Source: Calonectria ilicicola
Taxonomy: Eukaryota > Ascomycota > Sordariomycetes > Hypocreales > Nectriaceae
DNA: 64,000 nt
Direction of reading: 5' to 3'
Assembly (NCBI GenBank): GCA_020809705.1
Contig: CP085827.1
Span: forward strand, 682,001 to 746,000
This document shows positions 10,901 through 23,900 of the stretch, in pieces (position 1 is the first letter of the stretch; every line of letters starts with the position of its first letter). The position numbers were made by a program, and so were the translations under genes. Under the pieces are notes generated by a model. It saw only the letters and a program-made list of their open reading frames with translations. It was not told where the DNA came from and did no database searches.

Positions 10901-11978
10901 AGGGTCGCCTAGCTGCTCACAAACTAGAGCTACCCAAAGAAAGGTATCTTTTGCATTAAAAAGAAGGTATTCCAAAACATCGCCTCGCTGCTCTGCATTG
11001 TAATTCTTGATCCTTGCTAATTTCTCGACTTTGTGTCGAATATAGGTTTCAACAGAAGCAGCTATCGAATCATGGTTTAACTCGAGACTTAACCACACTC
11101 TCTCTGATGTCGGCGTTAGGTTTTCTTCAATTTCTTGCCAATTACGGCTAGAAACAAGGAATTTGACTTCTGTCGAAGCTGTATTCATAAACAAGTTGAG
11201 AAGCTCATGACGATAGACGACACATTCATCCAATCCGTCCACGATTATGAACGTTCCTTGAAGGTTCAGATGTTTCAGAACGTTCGTAAACATTTTGGAC
11301 AGAGCTTCCCATGTATTTGCATCCTCGAATAGCTGTTTTCCGGCATGATCATAAGTCTTCCGCACGTGTGCGATGAGAGACGGCTCCTGGTCAAAAAGGA
11401 GGTAGAGAAGACTTCTCAGCACAGATGTCGCATTACTCAGTCATACATCCGTTGCCTGACAAAAGAAATACACCAATTTACGATTGTTTACGGTCTGCTT
11501 TTCCAGCTCATTAATAATCCCGCACAAGAGCATCGTCTTGCCTTTACCGGGATCGCCCTTGATCCAGAGGAGATGACTCTGTTCGCCATGGAGCCACTCT
11601 TTGAAATCTTCATTTTGCAGAATCCATTGGTAGGACTCTTTCAAAAGGCCACCCTTTTGTCGCTAAATGCGCGTCTTATCATCCCTTGGGTCGGTGGTCC
11701 GTAATGCTCTGAGAAACTCTTCATCCTGTCGTGTTTTATTGTCCACGCCTGTTAAATGGTTAACGATACCCATTCCAGCTCAGTGTCAGAACCATACCGA
11801 AATTTACGCTGCCTCCAATATTAACGGTGTCACTCCCAGCGTTCTGGACTCCATGCCCATTGAACTCGGATCGAATTGCAGAGGTGTTCCCCGCCGAGTT
11901 ATGGCCGATATACCGAGACAACTCGCTCGGCAAGTCAAAGTGTCTTTTGGGCCTTTCTGGGACTGAGTTTAACGCCAT
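7981..11978 (-). pseudogene. NACHT-WD40 NLR (STAND) gene with two in-frame stop codons
   Basis: Exons (minus): 11978-11798, 11748-10220, 10167-7981. Introns are 49 and 52 nt with good sites, and phases close over 1,299 codons. Order: a ~60-residue N-terminus ending in FNGHGVQNAGSDTVNIGG, a Gly/Asn/Gln-rich stretch resembling the amyloid sigma-type motifs before fungal NACHT domains; a linker with DPRDDK; NACHT with Walker A GDPGKGKT (about codons 125-132) and Walker B TFIIVDGLDEC; a helical region; then a long WD40 array to the end. Such NLRs sense non-self or damage and trigger cell death. Two lesions break it: TAG at 11663-11665 (codon 89, where relatives have Gln/Glu) and TGA at 11441-11443 (codon 163, usually Arg). 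Both can arise by C-to-T change. No frameshift is seen. It could be a young pseudogene, a RIP product, or an allele kept inactive. Confidence 0.85.
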
Positions 11979-14544
11979 ATTTTAGTTTTCGGCTCAAAGT
12001 AACCGAGTGTCACAGGCTTCCATTTGGTTCTTGAGCTGGAATCAGGCTGAGTTGATGACGGTACCGTTTACTGCATATCATCTATAACAACATATTTACC
12101 TCATTATGTACATATATCTAAGTACACGAACAGTTGTAGCTGAATCGGATTTAATCACTACTAACTCAGGATAGATGCCTACTTGTAAACCAGTTAATAT
12201 GTCTCCAAGACTTGTCATCTTCGTCAATACATGCCAAATAACAGATATGGTATCGGTGTGGTATAGCCAGATATTCCCAAGGCCAATTATTCCAACAAGA
12301 TCAGCCGTTCGGCCTAGGTCTACGTTGACGAAAGAAGCTAGGTCAAGGTGATGTCAATATTCTTCGAGAATAATATCCCTAACTCTATCAGACAACCAAG
12401 TGCAATTTGAGGGTACGATTTGGACCAGTACACGCTTCGATTTCAACAAAGTTTAGGCCTACCAAGAGATTTAAATCTCCGTTAGTGCATCATTAATGTA
12501 GTTGTTCATGGTGGCGCTTTTTTCGTCTTGGCATCAAGCCAAGACGCGGGGTAAGGTTTGGAACATTGCAAGTCAGACAAATGAAAGCTTAAATCCGTGT
12601 AGAAAAAGGGATCGGGCTTCGGATAGTATGCATAGTCTTTTAGAAATGTTATGGGTTGCCAAAAGGACATAGTGATGCTCCGGGCATGAGTGGGGAGGTC
12701 ATGACAATACCCATTTAGCTGCGCATAGTTTCTCATCTAATCAGTAGAAATCAAAATCCAGGTCATAGCCAGACATAAATGTGAGAACATACTAACTTCA
12801 AACTTGAGGTGCGTCGAAGATACGTGTGGTACAAATTTTCCACGACGAATATGCAAGTTGCAAGGTAAAGTCCGATGCTGTGCTAGTTGGAACACGTGTG
12901 AAAACAACTCGATTCCCAAGATTGGGCGAGCTGGAACACATCAAAAACCAATAAACCAAGGCCGTCACAAAAGGCCCGGCTTCAGGAAAGTCATGCAGAT
13001 AGAAATCCCCCACGCGCGCCTGTAGATAATGCAGACATGCAACCAACATGCGCCCCAATGATTCACCAGCCAAATGCAGCTGCAATCAGAGACACGTTCC
13101 CTCGGCGTTTTTTTAATCCATCCACGCCCGGTAAAACCGCCATGTCGCAACCCCAGGTCTCGCCCGTCGATGAAGCCATCCAAGGCTACAAGCACGTGCT
13201 GCGGCGATCCCGGGTCTCAGACACCCAAGACACACACACACGCCCCTCCCTCCTCTACTCGCCCAGAAAACCCTTCAGCGAGCGAGATGAGATACCCCAA
13301 TTTCCACCAATAACTCCGCCGGTGAAACCGTATTCTTCCTAATCTTACGCCAAATACGAGGCCCAGCACACAAAATCCGGTATGCCCAATCCAGAGCAAT
13401 GCAGCGTTGGCGGGACGCACCGCGTGCATTAGGTGCGTGTGTATGTCGGCCCGAGCAGCACGATGCAAAGCTGAACTAAGCTGTAAAGCAAAGCAGCCAC
13501 CCATGTCGTCGCCATTAAGTGTGTAGTTGACGAAACCCAAGACAGGTCTCTTCAGAAAAGAAAAGCAAGACTCATCGATCACGAGGAAACGAAACAAGGG
13601 TACAAAAAAAGAAAAAAAAGAGACGGGCTAATATACGTCCGCAATTCCGTGCGACAACCAACAAAAAAGTATGTGACCCAAATAGGCAATATTTTGAGTT
13701 TTGCTCATAGACAGGGATAGTGGCATCACCTTGATCGTGCCATGACTGTGCCGTCCAGCAAAATTAGTGAGGGAGAAAAAGAAACTTTTTTAAGGTAGCC
13801 CTTGCAAAATCTCGGCCGCGTGTATGCACGATGCCCAGAGATGAAAGTGGATGAACTAGATCGACTGATCGTCGTGTGGCTTGCATGCGCTTCATCTTTG
13901 CTCGGAGATGCGGCAGATAGTATAGACACTACTGCTGTAGATCTTAAACAATCAATAGATCAGCGTGGATGGTCACATACCTAAGTATTTGTCGTGATGA
14001 TGGACGAAAATGACGACTACTTAGCACATCACCGGTCTATGTGTCCAAGGAAGTTTGTCTCCTCACTACTCCATACTCCCCGGGCTCCCAGCCCAGTGGC
14101 TTCGGGAACCCACGGCTAGCTCCCGTCTCTACAGCATTTACACTACGACTACGTGCCAAGTCTAACAAGCTTCATTCAAGTTGCAACTCTAAAAGAAGGC
14201 CTATTGTAGTAGATGGGCAATTCATGTCATGATTCATTATGCTGTAAATACAATGCTCCCCAGCCGTAGCCAGAGCCGTCATATGGCACCAGACAACACA
14301 CAAGACATCCAATCTTTTTTCTCCCAACAAGGCAATGAATTAAAAAAGGTGTGCGGGGGGTATCAACATCTGTTCGCCTTATCCACAACACGGCGAAATC
14401 CTAATCCCAAAACATACTCGCCATTTCTCAGAAAAGCCTATCACAAAAAAAAGAAAAGTTCAACAACCCCACAATGTTCCATCCAGCACCTCTAGTAATA
14501 ACAAAAAGATTAAATCAAAAAAGTAATATGTCTAGGCCCCGTAA
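11979..14544. other. intergenic, no supported gene
   Basis: There are several overlapping short minus-strand ORFs between 12.5 and 13.6 kb. None has a recognisable domain or a multi-exon structure with consistent phases. No effector gene with a matching amyloid motif is visible next to the NLR. Confidence 0.45.
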
Positions 14545-17146
14545 TTATTGACGGCTGGCGTTTGCCACAGCAGCGTCGACGGCCTCCTGGAGATCGAGAT
14601 GGAAGAAAGGACGGTTGAGACCCTTGACAGCGACGAGGCGAGCGTTGCCCGAGTTGGTCTTGGCAAGGTCCTTCTCGGAACCACCCTGGCTGTTGCTGTC
14701 GATAGCCTCAATGTCGTTCTTGACGGAGATGCGGTTGGCCTTCTCCTCAAGGGCAATAGCGTTGGTAGGGCTGTCAGCGCCGCCGAGGTCAGCAATGCTG
14801 AAGATGGACTGCCACTGGCCACCCTCGTTGTCCTTGGGGGAGCGGAAACCGAAACCGGCAGCGGCGAGAGCACGCTTGGTCCAGCGGTTCTCAATGTTGG
14901 CAAAGTGCCAGTCGACAGTTCCAGGAGCAGCGTAGCGGTCAAGCTGGTTGCGGACATCAATCAAGTTCTGGACGGCAGTCACATCGACGTTGTTGACAGA
15001 AGAGAAGTCGAGAACAACGGCCTTGAGGAGCGGGCGGTTATCACCCTCAATCACCTTGATGTGTCGGGGCTCGCCATCGTTCCAGGGTCGGTCCTGATTA
15101 TGATTATTAGCAACTTAAAACTTAATCGAGCATCAGTAGTTTACTTACACCAAGCTTACCAATAAGGTCAGGGTTGGTTCGTCGGCACTCCTTGAAGATA
15201 GCCTCGGTCATGTGGTTGAGGTACTGAGTAGCGTTGGGGTAGTTGAAGCCCTCAGCAAAGCGGTAGATGAAGACACCGGGGTAAGGGGACTGGATAATGA
15301 CCTTGGGGTTGGAGCCATCGCTGTGGTCAAGGGGCAAGAAGCCAGCACGGAGAGAGCTCTCAGAGTCATCACCAGAGATGGAGCCAGGGCTGGCGGTGCC
15401 ATCCTTGACGTTGACCTTGACAGTGCGGACGCGGACAACACCAAGGAAGCGACCCTGGGTCTTGAAGAGACGGAAGACGACAACAGCAAAGGACATGCTG
15501 ATGGTGGTGTAGATACCATTCTCGATAGTAGAGAAGACAGTGACGATGACACCGGCAAAGAAGATGATCACCTCAAGGGGAGAGACGCGCCAGAACTGGT
15601 AAACGACCTTGGGAGGAGTAATGACATCTCCGACGGCGTGGATGATGACGGCAGCGAGAGCAGCGTTGGGGATGTAGAAGAAGACGGCGGTCAAGGCGTA
15701 GAGGGCGAGAAGGACAACAATGGCAGTGATGACACCAGCAAAGGGAGTGCGGACACCGGCCTTGGCCTTGATGGCAGTTCGGGAGAAGGATCCAGTGGCG
15801 GGGTAGGCACCGAGGAAGGGTCCGAGAAGGTTGCTAACACCAATGGCGACGAGCTCCTGGGAGGGGTCAATGACGTAGTTGTTGACACGGCCGAAGGACT
15901 TGGAGATGGAGATGTGCTCAATCAGGACGACAATGACAGCGGCGGGGAGCTCAGAGATGAAGGACTTGATGATGCGGGTGTTGACAACGGGGACGGCAGC
16001 GTGGGTGAAACCGCTGGGGACCTTTCCGATCAAGCTGACCATGGGGTCGTCCTTGCGGTGGATGTTGATACCGGCGCTAATACCGACGTAGAGGAGAATG
16101 ACAAAGGCGGTTCGCAGGGTGGATATGAAGAAGTAGAGCTTGGCGCGCTGGGGCTGGCGCTGGGCAAGGGTGCTGCAAGTGAAGCGGATGATGTAGAGCA
16201 TCAGCAACGCAGTAAGACCAAGAGCAGCATCAATCTTGGTGGTGCCCAAGTGCTTAAGCGTCTCAATAATGACCTTGTAGGTGGCGGCGCGGGTGTTGAC
16301 GCCCTTAATGCCCATAAGCTTGGGCACCTGGCCGGCAATGATGTTGACGCCAGAGCCAGTCATGAAGGCGCAAATGGCGGGCAATGGGATAAACTCGACC
16401 AGCCAGCCGAGGCGGGCCAGGCCGAGGAAGACGACAATGGATCCGACCAAAATGGCAAGGCACGATGCGACGGTGTGGCCAGGCACATCGGGAATCTTGT
16501 CAGCAGCGGCCAACACAATGTTGCCCGTGACCTGGGACATGACGGCAACGGGCTGTGAGACAGTGGTCAGCTGGGCGCTCTCGAGTGCGGGGGAGGCTCA
16601 AAGCCAAGCTTGGCTAAGGCTAAGACTTACACCAATGGTAATATCCTTGGAGGTGGCGAAGAACCAATAGATGAGCACGCCCATAAAGGACGAGTACAGG
16701 CCGTATTCGACGGGGAGTTGGGCCAGCTGGGCGTAAGCCATGGACTGCGGGACCACGACGGCGCCGACTGTGATGCCTGAAAAGGGAGTTTTTTTTTAGT
16801 GACCGTTTTTGGGTTTTTTTTTTTTAAAACAAGCTTAAATGCCAACACAACAAAACAACAACAGCAATGTTTTTTTTTTAATTCACTTACCAGCAATCAA
16901 GTCACCAATGAACCAAATCCAGTTGTACTTGCCAATCCATGACAGGAAAGGGAACAGCCTGTAAAAGTAGTGGCCAATTTCCTGGGGAGTAGGCAGGACG
17001 TCCTCAAGGTACTCGCGCACCGTGGGCTCCAACTCAACGTACGGGTCGGCATTGGAGATGGAGGGAGCGCGCTCCTCAGGCTCAACGTGGTCCGCGCCGA
17101 CGACCTTTTCCAGGATAGACCTGGCCTTGCTAGGCTGGGAAGCCAT
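14545..17146 (-). CDS. SulP-family sulfate permease
   Basis: Exons (minus): 17146-16891, 16776-16631, 16552-15149, 15093-14545, with donors GTAAGT throughout. All phases close to 784 aa, typical of fungal sulfate permeases such as the CYS-14 / SB type. The N-terminal cytoplasmic part is followed by the SulP signature across exons 1-3 (GDLIAG-ITVGAVVVPQSMAYA, then ITIGPVAVMSQVTG), about 12 membrane segments, and a C-terminal STAS domain (LKAVVLDFSSVNNVDVTAVQ). The likely role is proton-coupled sulfate uptake at the plasma membrane for assimilation into cysteine and methionine. Codon use is strongly G/C-ending, unlike the neighbouring AT-rich genes, and the opposite strand is open over most of exon 3, both signs of a conserved, well-expressed gene. 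The upstream region is unusually long and gene-free. Substrate is inferred from family. Confidence 0.93.
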
Positions 17147-20100
17147 TGAATTGGCTTATTTTTCTATTGTCTTTTTGGGTAGACAATTGAAGGTGGAGGA
17201 GGAGGAATTGAGAGGAAGAGAGGTGCTCTGCCTTGTCTCAAGACCAGCAACAGCAGCAGATGAGCGGAGCTCAAGGCCCTTTTAAACTGCAGGTATTATA
17301 TATCTCGCAGCAAGACTTGCGTCGGACTGTCGCTCGGTCGGTCGGGGATGGCACAGGCCTGAAAACGGTGCCAAGTTGCCAAGATGCGTGAGAGGGGGGA
17401 TGATGCGCGGTGGTGGAGGGCGTGCAGCTCGGCGCTCTAGCGGTTAGTGTGGCCTCTGCCGTGTGTCGGGTGACTTGGCAGCCCAATGGATGGGGATGGA
17501 GAGGGTTGAAGGGTGGTGAGAGAGAGCTTGAAGGCGAGAGAGGGAAGAATCGGGGGAGGGAACGGGGTATTAATTAAGTTTCTGCCGAGTCGGGCGGGAG
17601 CATGGGAGCGCGGCGATCCAGATGGAGTCTGAGCCTGATTGAGTGAGAGAGAGAGTGAATGAGCCATGGTTCTGGACCCTTTTTTGGGGTGGAGCAACAG
17701 AACGAGAAGAGAGACGGACGGACTGACAGGCCAGGCCAGACCAGAACAATGAGAGAGAGAGACCACCAAAAGAGACAGACACACACCCCCGTCTGTCTGT
17801 GTGTCTGATGTCAAATGGTGGTCTCCATCCACCAAGGGTGCACACCGGTGCGTCGGGAGGGAGTGCACCAAGCTAAACCAGGCCAGCGGGGAGTACCAGT
17901 ACAAAGCAACCAGCTCCAGCGCCAGCCCGGCCAGCCCTTTCGTCACAGTTCTCCAACCACGCGTACCCGACATGTAGCCCTTCCCTTGGCTTTCCCTCTC
18001 GGAGCATCGCTGCTAATGTGTGCATGCGCATGCGGACAGGGCACGGGGACCTGCCCACCCATGTCGCTCGCTGCATCGAAACGGCCCAGGGTGCGCACAC
18101 ATGACGAACGTACCAACGGGGAGTTTGCGCTGACTGCCCACCCACCCTTAGCTGCCTACGCTCGCTCACTCGCGCGCGTGGGGTGCGTGGCCGCCCACCC
18201 GCCGCCGCCGCTGCTTGCTGGGTCCCCAATTTTCGGCTGGATTGCGTGATGGCTGGGATCCAAGCATGCCATCGTCGTCATGCCGGAGACGCCCCGGTCT
18301 TGATTTGTCCGCCAGACGAGAGAGCTGGCTGGAGCGGGGGCCCCAAACAGCGCGGCCCGCAGTTGTGTTGACGGTTCGGGCGAAGCGAAAGGGAAAAGGA
18401 AAAAAAAAAACGAGTGCTAAACCCGAGAGAGCGATGGGATGGGAGAGAGAGGCGGGCGGGGAGTCTCACATGCGCCGCCATCCGCGGCTGAGGAGGGGTT
18501 CGGCTGGTTGGCTAGCTATTACGCAGAAGCAAAACAAAACAAAAAACCACAGTAAAAACCGGTTCAGCTCTCTCCCTCTAGCTATTCCTCCCAGGATGCC
18601 CTCGCTAACCTCAAGTCTTCGCGCACAATCAATGCCCGCTGGTTGGAACGCGACGGCCCTCACGACGTTGTCGACCGCGATGGCGCAATCGCATCCGAAG
18701 CCAATGGCGGGGAGTTGAACTGCTCAAAAGCGGGTTCTCCAGCGCGCTGGGGCTAGCTATGGTGGAGGCTTTTTTTTTTAGCGGGGAGCCCATTGAGTCT
18801 AACCGACCAGGGATCTCTCCCGCCAGTCCAGTCTGTCCACTCTGCTCTTCTCCAATTCTGCCCTCTCTTTTCTTGTCCACTCTATCTGCCTGTCGTAACC
18901 CATTCATTCTTGGCAGACATCCACTGATTCAAAGAATACGCACGCATGTGTTATGTATGTTGCTTACAGACGTATCCAATCTGTCAGAATCATGCATCCT
19001 TCGCCTTACTTCCCCTGTTCCCGCGTTGTCTCCAAATAGAAGGTGGCATTTTTGTTCCAGACGCATTCTTCCATCCGGCTTCCAAAACCAACCTGGATGT
19101 TGATGACTCAGCCCCCAGCTACACCCTACTTTTCCCATCTTTTCCCATCTCTCACTTCACCATCTCCCTGAAAATGGCATCATCGCTCTAAAAATCCTCC
19201 ATCCAATGCTATCCAAAACCATGGCGCCCCCTTCAGCGCCATCAATGCCGCCACCTGCAATGCCCTCTGCTGCTAGTTTGATGTACTATTTGCCATCGAA
19301 GAACAATATTCCTTTTTCCTCCGCCTCTCTTCAGCACTATCCCACTAACTATCATGTCATGTATCACATTCACATTCATCCTCACACACGCGCGCATTCA
19401 AGCCGTCCATCCCACGTCCTCTCTCCCTCTCGCCTATTCGTCAAACCTTATCCTGGCCCCCTCCAACGATGCCATTTCGGACCATGGATCGAAGCCTTCG
19501 AGCTCGGCCCCACAAAGCTACTCATTTCAGCCGCTCTCACCACCACTCACAACGCCTCCGATAGTGGCCCACCCCTGCGTGCAACCGCCTCTTTTTGCCC
19601 TTCCCATGTCCTCCTCCGTCGCCTTGCATTTCGCGTACCACCCAGGTACTCTCGTCGGGTCGTCGCCGTAGCCCCCCCAGACGACGCGGCAAGTGGGCAG
19701 CCAGGCGTCGTTGGCGTGGAGTAATCTGACCATTGCCAAGATGCCATGTCCACGTTGCGGCGTCATTCTCATGCAGCAATCATCAATAACGTCTCCGCGG
19801 ATACGTCCGTTCCTGTCTTAATTATGCGCCCTCTCAAGCTCAAGATGCTGCCATGCCGTATCCCCCTGAAATTGCTTCCAACCAACGCCCAACTCTGCCC
19901 AAATTGCTCTCTGCTAGTGACGCCTCATGATGGGGGCCTCTCCAACCCATGTCTCCCTTTTTTTTTTAACTCTCTCCACGGCGTATTTGCCGTCAAGGGC
20001 TACCGCCAAACCTTAGATTCTAGACCCCCAACTGTCTGCGCTGTGTGATTACTATAGCTCTTCGGCAACGTGCTCTCATGACGCCGCCCTGCGCTATTTG

Positions 20101-23100
20101 AAAAGGGAAAAAAAAAACTACAGGACTAGACTGTGCTACCGGGACCTAGTAGATACACTTCTTCCCACATTCGGATGGGCTACCGAGTTACGGTGAGGGA
20201 GATGTCGGCAATCAGTACACTTCCGACTTCAACATCGGTTCATATCCCGCGGCCTAGACCACCCTCGCGTCCACGGTGCAAGTCCAGCTGTTCAAGTCCA
20301 TTCTGACGCAATAGACCCTGAGATATTGCTCTATTCCTAGCGCGCTCTCTGTTGGCTCTGGACCCTAGAATCGTGTCCCAATCATGAAAAACTCGTTGCA
20401 ATCATTCCATAACCGAAATAGCTTGCCAAGGGCCGTCCCATACGAGGACGTTAATGACCCAGCCTCACGGGCCATCGCACTGCGCCGTTGGAACATCGGT
20501 GCTTTCCCGTCTTGAATTTTACGAAATAGAAACCCCAAGCAGCTCATTTCTTGTTTCACAGCAGCCGTCAGCTCCGGAGCACGTCATGAATGCTATTCGT
20601 CCTATCCTTGTCGGCTGAGGTGCTGCCAGCCAATCGTAGCCGATCCATAGCACTCCAGCTCCCCATGAATACCAGTCTTGCATGGCATATATGGGGCTCT
20701 CCTTGCTTCTTCGGACCGTCGGGGCTCGTCCGATGATCCTGAGAGATTAATTGATCGGAACCTCTTGCCCGGGTGTCATCGAACCCCCACATGTTGCAAG
20801 ATCTTGTGGCGACGTTGGTTTGCAGTCTGGGCCCCCTCCCTGGTTCAATTTGAGGCCATTCGAAATGGCCCCACCAGTCCTAGTAGTTGACGAAATCTTG
20901 CGGCGGCGGTTTCTTCCTCATTCGAGCAAACATGTCTTGCTGAATCCTGCTGACACTGATGAAAGAAGGAGAGAAAAAAAACATGCAGGTTCACGATTAT
21001 TGGTCCGGATGAATCTGCGCCGCAGATCCTGACATGACGGGACATGGCGATATATTGACGAAATCTTGGGCAAGGTTCCCCCGTCCACACAGAACTTCCG
21101 ATGTTGGAAATAGCAACAGGGTTTGTGACACAACGGCACAGCTCGCCTCGGTGAAGGGCCCTGGGCTAGCGTAGGTGGGTGGAGGGTGCGGAAGTGCTGC
21201 CAAGATGCATGCAGATCTGCCCAGGCTGAGGCACCCTTTTACCAAGAGATTTAGTCATGGTGTGGTTCTGGGGAGGCTGCATCTGGTGTGCCCGGCCGGC
21301 CCACCCATGCATGCATACATGGCTCCTCGCCGTGTCTTGGACTCGCCTCTGGAAGTGAATGTACCGGTACATGGACAGCAAAGACGATGGGGGTGTAGTG
21401 GGCATGGTGGGCGTGGATTTGGGATGCCCTCCACTCTTTCTTCACCCTTCCAACCCTTCCACACCCTCCTCGTCCCAGCAGTGCGACCACCCGCGCGCTG
21501 GTCTGGTTCCAGGGCGACGGTAATGGCCGGGCCACGACCTGCAGCTCGCACGCTTGTTTCGTGATTGTCCGTCTTGGCCGTCATGTTGATTTGACGCCGG
21601 ATGAGCCACCACGTTTGCCCATCGCTTGGCAGCACACCTTTCTCGGATACCGGCACAGAAGATTCCCACGAGCTGGCTTTCGTGATGGCTTCGTCCTTTG
21701 CTTTTTCGCCCACGCCTGCATGGCTAGCTCGGCAGCTCTATCGAGCATCGAGGTCCAGGCCAGCGGAGGCGGCGAGCACATGATTTCTGCCCGTCGTAAT
21801 TGGCTCGATGGCGGATGCAGGCCGGCGTAGATCGGGCGAGGGCGAGCCTTGCGGCCCAGGTGGGCGGCGTCGGGATGGGTTGCCCCCATGGATTGTGTAG
21901 GTTGAAAATTGAAATTGCTCGATTGCGTCGACAGCCGTGGCGATGATGCCAGCCTTGCGAGCACAGCAGAGCACCAGCAATTGCCAAATCACGGCCTTCC
22001 CTTGGCAGTCTAGATTGAGTGGCTGCCTCCCTCGTGTGCCGATATTCCGGAATATGTCTGGGCATTGGAGCACGCCATCCAGGATGCTTCTGGGGCCAAG
22101 GGACCCGATCTGAGGAGAGTAGTAGCACAGGAGAGAGGGGGCCCTGCATCCCCCATCTCCATCTCCATCTCCAAGTGACCCCAACTCGGCATGCCATCGC
22201 GTGCTCGACACGTGATGCCCTGCACCTCCCCTCTGCGCTTTTGAGTTTCAATTAAGCTTACCAACAACCCCACACGCCTAATGGCCAGATTAATGCAGTT
22301 TTCCACATTACCGCTTTTGGCGCATCGTGATAAATTCGTGGTGTTGAGCAACAACCCTTCAACGCATGTGGTTGAAATCGGCTGTGAATTAGACGTTGAT
22401 AGAAATCGGTGCATCTAGTTTTTCCGGGCCCAGAAATCGGATCGGGCCGGCATTATCTGCTCGCATTGATTTTTTTTTTTTTTTTTTTTTTTCTGGTTCT
22501 CGGGGAGTTCGTAGGCAGTAAAGCATCTGTTTGGCCGGGGAGTTGTGATTGCGAAATGGGGCTTCGGGGAGTTGGCCACGGTCGCGGGGAGCGACAGAGA
22601 GGGGAAACAGCCGAGCGAGCGGTCAGCGCGCATATCAGGAAAATAAAATGCAAGTCGCTGAAAGTCGCATAAAAATGAAGAAAATCAATTGGCTCGATGA
22701 TAAGCCGCCATCTTGATTGAATTCCTGCGCGCGCTCGTCGCCCAGGCTCCGACAAGACGCATGTTTCTCACACTACAGTGGCGATAGCCTGCCGGCGAGC
22801 ACACCGCACAACAGCTAATTCAAACAAACCCTACAGTAAACGTCACCAAGATTGCGCCATGTTTATTTTGGCTGAATCGCTTAAGGGCGAAAATTAATCA
22901 ATAGTGAGCGTCCCATCAAGTCACCGTCGTCAATCCCAAACTCCATGCCGTCCGCCTCTGACCATCCCAGCATCAATCTCGGTCACCTGGTCTCGGCTTA
23001 CGCGTAAACGGGGAGTCAAGAGGGCTGTGGCGGGGACCCAGAAAAAAAGAAGTAAAGAGAAAAGAAGCGACAGGGGAGGTGGTAAAGAAGCACAGACACG

Positions 23101-23900
23101 CCACGCGTTCTCGTTAGATACCTCCCAAGCCCGCAAACCAGAAGAGAGGGGCAGTTCGTCACCAGCAGACGTGGACGTGGTATGAGGGAGAGTAAGAGAA
23201 ACGAGAACAAAAAGTGGACCAATAAACTGGACAAGGGTAGACGAAACAGTAGTTAATTTATTCCTGGAAAGGGGGCACATCAGATTAGAATCGAGATTCA
23301 GCGCGACTCTGCGTGTAGGGTAGGCGAGTTGATGGAGAAGATTCCTTTTGGGGTTTACACTTTGAACTGCACTTGTTGGGCTATTGGCGATTAGAAAGTG
23401 TGTTTTTAATTCTTTCTATCCTTGTTATTTATACTTGTGCTGAATGGATTCCCTTTGTCTTTCAACTCTGGGTGTAATAACATATCAATGGAACAGGCAG
23501 AATTTACCAATCTCCTCCTCATTGTATCAACTCCACCAAACCCTTGCAAAATCTCCGACACCGCTCCCAAGTTGAAGATCAGAACAGAAAATTAAACTCT
23601 AAACCGTAAATTTACGTATTAGGTAGTAAGACATGAGTGCATGTTGACTATTTCATGTTTTCGTCAAGTGTATGTATTATATAATCAATCACAACTGCAT
23701 AATTGCGATTTATGAAACACCAGCTCTCAGTACCCCACTTGCATAAATAGGATCCCGAATCGGTATAGCACTGAAACTACTGCAACACATGGAAAGCATC
23801 TCTGGCAATTCTAGTTTGGGCACAAGACAGTTACACTACAGATTGTTACAGCACAATGGCGCAGACGGGAGTATGGAAATTTAAAAGTAATGTATAATGG
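17147..23900. other. long gene-free GC-rich region upstream of the sulfate permease
   Basis: About 6.7 kb contain no ORF with recognisable domains or coherent introns. Content includes GA/CT-rich tracts near 17.4-17.8 kb, a 23-T run at 22470-22492, a short CCATCT tandem near 22.15 kb, and ten CGGGGAG motifs, all on the plus strand. It may be a long regulatory region or carry noncoding transcripts; the sequence alone does not decide. Confidence 0.5.
17887..23016 (+). repeat. cluster of CGGGGAG(T) motifs
   Basis: Copies of CGGGGAG start at 17887, 18117, 18457, 18708, 18782, 22501, 22536, 22565, 22585 and 23009; eight of the ten are followed by T. I found none on the minus strand in this interval. 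The motif overlaps the CreA consensus SYGGRG only where the preceding base is G or C. Further copies are at 33076 (plus) and 14075-14082 (minus). Confidence 0.5.

Noticed and set aside
12506..13597. Cluster of overlapping short minus-strand ORFs
   Set aside because: A join of 12919-12737 and 12736-12506 was tried, but it has a poor donor, a branch site too close to the acceptor and no recognisable domain.
14548..16558. Long plus-strand ORFs (up to 448 aa) opposite the sulfate permease
   Set aside because: They are antisense shadows of G/C-ending codons in exon 3 and exon 4. They are composed of Gly/Asp/Glu-rich text without domains, and the minus strand carries the SulP and STAS motifs with perfect splicing.
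17437..23280. Many 60-180 aa ORFs on both strands in the gene desert
   Set aside because: They follow the local GA/CT and GC composition, overlap each other in several frames and show no domain, signal peptide or phase-consistent introns.
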